In this document: positions 54,101-60,100 of the stretch, in pieces | How the letters are laid out: each line of letters begins with the position of its first letter | Position numbering within the stretch: the stretch's first letter is position 1 | From: Brasenia schreberi | Lineage: Eukaryota; Streptophyta; Magnoliopsida; Nymphaeales; Cabombaceae | Assembly: GCA_036023115.1 (NCBI GenBank) | Contig: JAYKKT010000061.1 | Span: 11,591,501-11,655,500, forward strand | Direction: 5' to 3' | DNA length: 64,000 nt | Made by a program: the position numbers and the translations under genes | Notes under the pieces: model-generated | The model's database searches: none | Seen by the model: the letters and a program-made list of their open reading frames with translations, nothing else | Told to the model about the DNA's origin: nothing

Positions 54101-57100
54101 TTTTGAAGCATGAGGGAAAAGAACTTCATGAGACATCAGCATTTTACGATCATATCCATTCTATATTAGTTTTCAAGATGGGACAAAAGTAACACTCCCT
54201 TGCATTGTTTAGCACATTCTTTAAATCCAAGATATTATGGGAAGAAATGGTTGCATGAGAGCATTGGGTGTTGTCCTCCTAATCAAGATCCTGAAATAGC
54301 AAAGAATAGACAAATGTGTTTGGGAAGGATTTATCGTGACTCAAACTTACTTAGACAAGTAAATTCTGAATATGGAAAGTTTTTGTGTGCCAGACTTGAT
54401 TCATTAGAAGCACTGGAAGCAAGGGATTATCAAGATCCACTAGATTGGTGGGCATGTTATGGATTTGAGATGCCTCTTCTTCAAAAGCTTGCATCAAAAT
54501 TATTATCTCAACCTGCTACTTCTTCTTGTTGTGAAAGAAATTGGAGTACATATTCTCAAATTCACAATATCAAAAGGAACAATCTATCAAGCAGTCGTGC
54601 TGAAGGCTTGGTTTATGTCCATTCAAATCTGAGATTGGTTTCACGATCTAATGCTGAGTAAAGGTAAAAATTACTAATCTTTTAAAATTATTTTCTTTGC
54701 TTGCATCATGATGATTATTGTTGATCTTTTCTTGTTATTTATTTGAATATATTGCAGTGAAGGAGCATCAAAATATTGGGATGCAAACCCAGAGGAATAT
54801 CACTTAGATTACAGCCAAGATTTGCATACTCTTAGTATGGAACTCACTGATCCAATAGTCCCTTCAGTTGATGATATTGTTGATAGTGAAGATCCATAAT
54901 TTATCAGGTACATGTTCATTACTTCATTTCATTTATCAAACACTAATATTGTTCATAGTTGATAAATGATATTATGATAATATTATTGATATAACATAGG
55001 TAGTTCTTTACTTGTTTTGCTTTAATATAAAGTTGTCTACTTATTTATTATTGTCATCATATTCTTATGTTAATTGATGTCTCGCTTGTTCTAGGCTTTT
55101 AACTTGAATTAGTTGAATATATAATATTATATAATATTATATACCCTAGCTGTGTCGCCGCACCCAAATTTTTTGAAATTTGCCGTATCCCACACCCGCA
55201 CCCGTGTGACATAACTTCCCAAGTCAAACTCATCCTCATCCCTGATGTCGATTCTCTGCTTCAACGTTAAGAACACTAAATATGCAACCTCCGTCGATGG
55301 CGGGGATCACCGACTTCCGGCAAAACCCAGGCGCAGAAATGGCCTCCTGCATCCCATGGATCTTCCATCTCAGGGACTCAGTTACCTGCCAAACACAGTT
55401 CAGGCGCATGCCTCCTATGCCATCAACAGCTACTACCAGCGCAATGCAGAGAAATCTTCTGGCAATGGCATCACGTAGGGTTCTCACCTCGTTGATCCCC
55501 TTGGGCCTTCGCCGCCACTCTCTGAAGCCCTCCGCCGCTTCTTCTCCTTTCTCTTCCGGCTTCCGCTGTCCCTCTCTAATGGGATATTTGCTCAACCAAG
55601 CGATTAACTATGCGACATCCACCGCCGCAGCCGCTCCTCATACTTCCCCTTCACCAGCGAAGGAGGGCTCCTCTAGGCGGATCACCGACGAGTTTACCAG
55701 GGGCTGGAGCCATTGGGAAAGTGTGCAGGTGATTGGTGCCGTCGTCGACGTCCGCTTCGACGAGGGTGGACAACCTCCGATCCTCATCGCGCTTGAAGTA
55801 CTCGATCACTCAATCCGGCTTGTGCTTGAGATCTGCCCCTTCCGTTTCTCGTGCTTTTCTCCTTTCATTCACCATCTTTTGATTCGGCTACCTCGTGGGC
55901 CGCTTTTATTTTCACCGTTTTGTTGCTCCCTAGCTTAGTCGCCGGCTGCCACCCAAGCTCGTATTTTCTCTTCTCCCTTTCATTAACACTCACACGCGTA
56001 TCCTTAACTGACTCAGATGTACAAGCACCGACGTCACAATTATAAGACAGTGAAGCAATCTTCTTATCAACCCCATTATTCTGCACTTTTAAATCATCTG
56101 CTCCAGCATCTCCGTGAGCTTCATCCTGTGCTTCTTCGATTACTCATGATTCTTCTATGGCTCTGATACTAAGTTGAAAACGTGATTGTACAGCGGAGAT
56201 TGAATATCACAAACACAAAGAAAAAGTAAAGGGGAAATATAGAGATCGGAGGAGGGGGCAGACCTCTAATGGAGGTTGGTTCCCCCTCTCCTTTAAAATA
56301 GAAAATGACCAAAATGCCCTTAGTACTATGGGCAATTACAAAAAAACCTAAAACATCAAAAATTACAAAACTAACATTAATAACACTAAATATGCATATT
56401 GTTCAACACATATTGCCTAACACAAAGACAAGACCATTTAGTTGTATGGTAGTCTAAATTGAAAATCAAAAACAACAACTAAGTCTTTTCCCAAACTAGA
56501 CGGGGTCGACTACATGGATTCTTTGTTTCCACAGATCCCTATCGTGTGCCATGTTAGCATTTAACTCACAATAAACTAAATCATTCTTTATTGTTTCTTT
56601 CCAACACTTTTGTAGTCATCCTCTAGCTCTTTTAATACTTTCCAAATTTAGTTTTTCTAACCTTCTTACAGGTTCTTCTTTTGACCATCTTTCTATATAT
56701 TCAAACCATCTTAAACGATGGTCTCTCATTTTATCCTCTATTGGTGCCACTCCTAATTTGTTTCTAATAACCTCATTATGTATATGGTCTTTTCTTGTAT
56801 GACCACTCATCCATCTCAACATCTTCATTTCTGTCACAAACATCTTTTGTACATGTTGATGATTAACTGACCAACACTCGAAACCATAAAACATGGCAGG
56901 CATAATTGCTACTCTATAATAATTACCTTTTAATTTTAATGGTATCTTCTTATCACAAAGAATACCTGATGCTCCTCTCCATTTTAACCAACCAACATTA
57001 ATTCTATGTGTAACATCTCCATCAATTCTTCCATCACTCCGAAACTTTGACCCTAGGTATTTAAAACTTTCCTTTTGGGTAATGCAATGTGTGCCAATTT

Positions 57101-60100
57101 TAATTTCTATGTCCTCTGAAGTAACCAAATGATCAAATTTACATTCCATATATTATGTCTTTGTTCTACTAAGTCGGAGGCCTTTGCTTTCTAATGTTTC
57201 TCTCCATAGTTCCAATTTTCTATTAACCTTTTCCTTAGACTCCTCCACTAATACAATGTCATCTGCAAATAACATACACCAAGGTACTTCATCTTGAATA
57301 TGTTTTGTTAACTCATCCATTACCATTATAAATAAGTATGGACTTAAAGTTGATCCTTGATGTAACCCAATATTAACTTCAAAGAAGTCTGTCGTTCCTT
57401 TATGAGTCCTCACACATGCTTTTGCACCATGATACATGTCTCTTATAAGGTTAATGTATGTCAATGGGATACTTCTTTTTTCCAAAGTTCTCCAAAGAAC
57501 CTCCCTCGGTACTCTATCATAAGCTTTTTCTAGATCAATAAATATCATGTGAAGGTCTTTCTTTTTTGCTCTAAAATGTTGCATAAGTCGTCTCAAAAGG
57601 TGAATCGCTTCAATAGTAGATCTGCTTGGCATGAATCCAAATTGGTTCTTTGTTGTACTTGATACTTGTCTTAACCTACGTTCGATAATTCTTTCTCATA
57701 ATTTCATAGTATGACTCATTAACTTGATATCTCGATAATTCGCACAATTTTGAACGTCTCCCTTGTTCTTATATATGGGTATAAGTGTACTTGCTCTCCA
57801 TTCCTCGGGCATCTTTTGGTTTTTCCATATTTCATTAAATAGTCTTGTGAGCCAAGTGATTCCTATTTCTCCTAGTATTTTCCAAACTTCTATAGAAATA
57901 TTATCTAGTCCTACCGATTTACCACTCTTCATGTGTTTAAGAGCCTCTTTGACTTCGTTCTTTTGAATACGTCGGTAGAAATTGTGGTTTATATACTTTT
58001 CTGATTTAGTTAACTCTCCTAAGCTAATACTAACATCTTTATTTTCATTAAAAAGCTTATAAAAATAGTTTTTCCATCTATTTCTTATATCATCATTTGC
58101 CACTAGAATTTTTTCATCATCATCCTTAATGCATCTAACATAATAAAGATCTTTAGTTTTCTTATCTCTAGCCCTAGCTATCCTAAAAATATCTCTTTCA
58201 CTCTCTTTTGAGTTGAGTTTTTTATATAAATCTTCCCAAATTTTAGCTTTTGCTTCATTCACGGCCTTTTTCGCTTCCTTCTTTACTTTCTTATAAGCCT
58301 CTAAAGTTTCACTAGTTTTCTTAGCATAATGTAATTTGTAGCATGCCCTCTTTGCCTTGATTTTATTTTGCACTACTTCACTCCACCACCAAGCTTCTTT
58401 TTGTGTCGGTATACCTCCTTTAGATACATGTTACACATCTTTCACCACTTTCCTAATATGTATAGCCATATTATTCCACATATCACAGAGTGCACCAACA
58501 TAATTACAAACATCTCCTTGAAGGACTTTCTGTTTAAATATATCTTTTTTCTCGCTTTTGAAGTTCCACCATTTAGTTCGAATAGCTCAGTGTACTATTT
58601 TCTTCTTTCTCCATTTTTTTATTTGTAAATCCATAACTAAAAATCGATGTTGGGTAGTTAAGCTTTCTCCTGAAATTATCTTACAATCTTTACAACATGC
58701 CCTATCTTTTTTCTACAAAAAAATAATCAATTTGTGTTTATGATACGCCACTCTTATAAGTAATTAAATGTTCATCTCGTTTTTTGAAGATTGTATTGAC
58801 TATAAAGAGATCAAATGCCATAGCAAAATTTAAAATCTCCCTACCTTCCTCATTTATATCCCCAAAACCAAAGTTTCCATAAATACCTTGATATCCTAAT
58901 ACCTCTTTACCGACATGTTCATTTAAGTCTCCTCCTAAACAAATCACCTCCCTTTGTGGAATCTTTTGAATCACCTTATCTAACTCTTCCCAAAAAGTTG
59001 TCTTTAAACTATCTTCTAGTCCTACTTGGGGTGCGTAAGCACAAACTATATTCAAAACTTCTGCTCCTAACACTAATTTCAACGTCATGATTCGGTCACC
59101 ATATCGTTGTATGTCTACTACACTATCCTTTAAATCTTTATTTATGATAATACCAACTCCGTTACGAGCCTTTTCTTTACCTTAGTACCATAATTCAAAA
59201 CATGTATCCTCTATCACCTTTGCTTTTTCTTCAACCCATTTTGTCTCTTAGAAACATAGAATATGAATCTTTCTCTGAATCATAGTATCTACAACCTCCA
59301 TTAGCTTACCGGATAATGTTCCGATATTCCAAGAACCAATATGAATCTTATTATCAAGGACTAGCTTCCTTACCCCCCCCCCCCCGCATCCGTTCATAAT
59401 CAAAATGTGGAGACCCTCTCTGCAAATTATTCACTACATTCGGGCGGCAATGTAGTGGGACAAACTTCTTTACCCCGCATCCGTTCATAATCAAAATGTG
59501 GAGACCCTCTCTGCAAATTATTCACTACATTCGGGCGGCAATGTAGTGGGACAAACTTCTTTACCCACACCCGTCCATGATGTGAGAACCCTCTCTGCAA
59601 TTGATTCACTACATTCGAGCGAAAATGTAGTGGCCCTTGCTTACTTATTACTGCATTCAGGCTCTGCAACACGTCGCTAGACGGGGATGCCCCAAAGCAA
59701 CTCATAATTTTTGTAATTCATGTTATAAAATGAAATTTATAAAATGCTAATCTAAACTCAAGAGTCAAAGCATGAATTCGTATAACAGAGAGGGGAAAAG
59801 GAGACACCCTGTTCTTATTTTAACCTGTTTATTTGAGCATCAAGTATTAAAGAAGAAACCAACACTCAAGAGTCAATAAGACCGACAATTCATCCAAAAT
59901 AAACAGCACCCGCTCATTTCCTTGGCAGTTAGGCCAGAAACAACAAACTTAGTTTTCATGAACATATACCTCAAGTGTTTTATGAACAAGTTTCATTAAT
60001 TGAGACGCTGCTGATGACACCAGACGGACATTAGGCCAGAGGGGCATGTCCCCAACATTATATGGAAGATCCTCAACATTTGTGTATTCATGAAAAGCAT

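Larger units (their letters stand above)
51202..55213 (+). mobile_element. hAT-2, hAT DNA transposon inside Copia-5
   Basis: Inverted ends TATGTCACACGG (51204-51215) and CCGTGTGACATA (55202-55213). Flanking 8-mers ACTCCCCA (51194-51201) and ACTTCCCA (55214-55221) agree at 7 of 8, as expected for hAT target duplications; two extra bases (AC) lie at the left end. Subterminal GTGCGACACC/GTGTCGG words are frequent. Inside are a 127-bp tandem repeat and one transposase gene on the plus strand. A second copy of the left end is at 63728. Confidence 0.9.
49729..56408 (-). mobile_element. Copia-5, non-autonomous LTR element carrying an ATP synthase beta fragment
   Basis: LTRs 49729-49945 and 56172-56408, with a perfect 5-bp duplication CATAT (49724-49728 and 56409-56413). 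Primer-site remnant TAGTATCAGAGCC next to the right LTR (minus strand) and polypurine tract (CCCCCTCAAGTTGGG on plus) next to the left one. No gag or pol could be found in the 6.2-kb interior. It holds a roughly 53-bp tandem repeat, an unrecognised GC-richer block, a 4-kb hAT insertion (hAT-2) and a fragment of the nuclear ATP synthase beta gene. Without hAT-2 the interior is about 2.2 kb, so the element must have moved with proteins from another copy. Confidence 0.88.
56468..59747 (-). mobile_element. RTE copy K, long, minus strand
   Basis: Left end has the AAC tail and TAAGTCTTTTCCCAAACTAG. It extends to the N-terminal coding start (about 59724), so only the leader is missing. Flanks TAGTCTAAATTGAAAATCA (about 56448-56466) and TAATCTAAACTCAAGAGTCA (from about 59748) are similar, an old target duplication. 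It lies in the 15.9-kb ZW10 intron, 220 bp from exon c. Confidence 0.88.

Noticed and set aside
55236..55595. 119-codon minus-strand frame over the ATP synthase fragment
   Set aside because: The plus strand carries the recognisable protein; the minus frame is an antisense shadow of GC-rich codons.
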